A stretch of DNA of 6,602 bases from Bacteroidota bacterium. Lineage in GTDB: Bacteria; CLD3; SB21. The notes under the pieces were generated by a model. It did no database searches and was not told the origin of the DNA. It worked only from the letters and a program-made list of their open reading frames with translations. Position 1 is the stretch's first letter, and each line of letters starts with the position of its first letter. The DNA lies in NCBI GenBank assembly GCA_020438245.1, contig JAGQUY010000184.1:1-6602 (forward strand). Direction: 5' to 3'. A program made the position numbers and the translations under genes. Positions 6,403 to 6,602 of this stretch are shown piece by piece.

Positions 6403-6602
6403 ACGAACTCCTCATATTCAGCAAAAGGTTTTTGATTCGCATTTTGCGCAGGGGATCGAATTCCGCAACCAACTCCAACTGACCGAACATGTCATACGGT
6501 ACCCGAACGCTCAGGGTTTGAAGAATATCAAAAACATGGTTTTTGATTTTTTCCCTGTCAGAATCAGATAACGAAGTTACCACACAGTTTATATCCCCCA
6601 GC
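6383..6602 (-). CDS. C-terminal part of an unrecognised protein (partial, runs off right edge)
   Basis: The minus-strand frame ends with TGA at 6385-6383 and stays open for 72 codons to the window edge, so the gene most likely starts outside. The visible peptide reads LGDINCVV at the edge, then a charged stretch (SDSDREKIKNHVFDIL), a turn VRVPYDMFGQ, then LELVAEFDPL and a basic helix-like end (RKMRIKNLLLNMRSSF). There is no membrane segment. I do not recognise the family. It ends 8 bases from the pyrD stop on the opposite strand, a tight convergent arrangement. A GTG at 6583, preceded by GGGGGA about ten bases upstream, could instead start a 66-residue protein, but this cannot be settled from the window. 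The chance that the frame is non-coding is real, since it is short; varied, protein-like composition and the fit with the pyrD end favour a gene. Confidence 0.55.
   Translation of the reverse strand, partial: LGDINCVVTSLSDSDREKIKNHVFDILQTLSVRVPYDMFGQLELVAEFDPLRKMRIKNLLLNMRSSFKLQSA

Noticed and set aside
6281..6571. A 96-codon plus-strand frame overlapping the pyrD 3' end and the right-edge gene.
   Set aside because: It overlaps secure pyrD codons in another frame and shows no ribosome site or domain.
1..6602. Mobile element, CRISPR array, tRNA/rRNA gene, toxin-antitoxin or defence system.
   Set aside because: No transposase or integrase motifs, no regularly spaced repeats, no RNA gene landmarks, and nearly all the DNA is taken up by housekeeping-type genes.

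Overview
The window holds three complete genes and the ends of two others. All look like ordinary chromosomal genes of a Gram-negative (two-membrane) bacterium. The evidence for an outer membrane is a very large TamB/AsmA-like protein. The pyrimidine gene is a class 2, quinone-linked dihydroorotate dehydrogenase, a membrane enzyme of respiring bacteria. Base composition is roughly balanced. Protein style suggests the Fibrobacteres-Chlorobi-Bacteroidetes (FCB) superphylum or a related candidate phylum, but this is only an impression. Clear Shine-Dalgarno sequences before two of the genes argue against typical Bacteroidetes.

Layout from left to right. (1) At 1-60, minus strand, is the first 20 codons of a gene whose product starts like a secretory signal peptide; it runs off the left edge. 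(2) At 61-199 is a 139-base spacer with an AT-rich inverted repeat, a short GC hairpin and an imperfect tandem repeat. (3) At 200-982, minus strand, is a TatD-family metal-dependent hydrolase with all expected metal ligands. (4) At 982-5151, minus strand, is a 1389-residue TamB-like protein whose TGA stop overlaps the tatD ATG by one base (TGATG), so the two are almost certainly co-transcribed in the order tamB-tatD. (5) At 5152-5282 is a divergent intergenic region with a candidate promoter for tamB and a weak one for pyrD. (6) At 5283-6374, plus strand, is pyrD. (7) At 6383-6602, minus strand, is the 3' end of an unrecognised gene that converges on pyrD with only 8 bases between the stop codons.

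The TamB-like protein is expected to sit in the inner membrane by its N-terminal helix and span the periplasm as a beta-rich groove, serving lipid transport or outer-membrane protein assembly. TatD is a cytosolic DNase/hydrolase and PyrD makes orotate. I see no functional link among the three beyond the tamB-tatD coupling. No mobile element, CRISPR array, RNA gene or defence system was recognised, and I found no convincing new biological system. The points most worth checking are the repeats in the 61-199 spacer, the extra charged tail of the TamB-like protein, its recurring beta-unit pattern, and the two unidentified edge genes.
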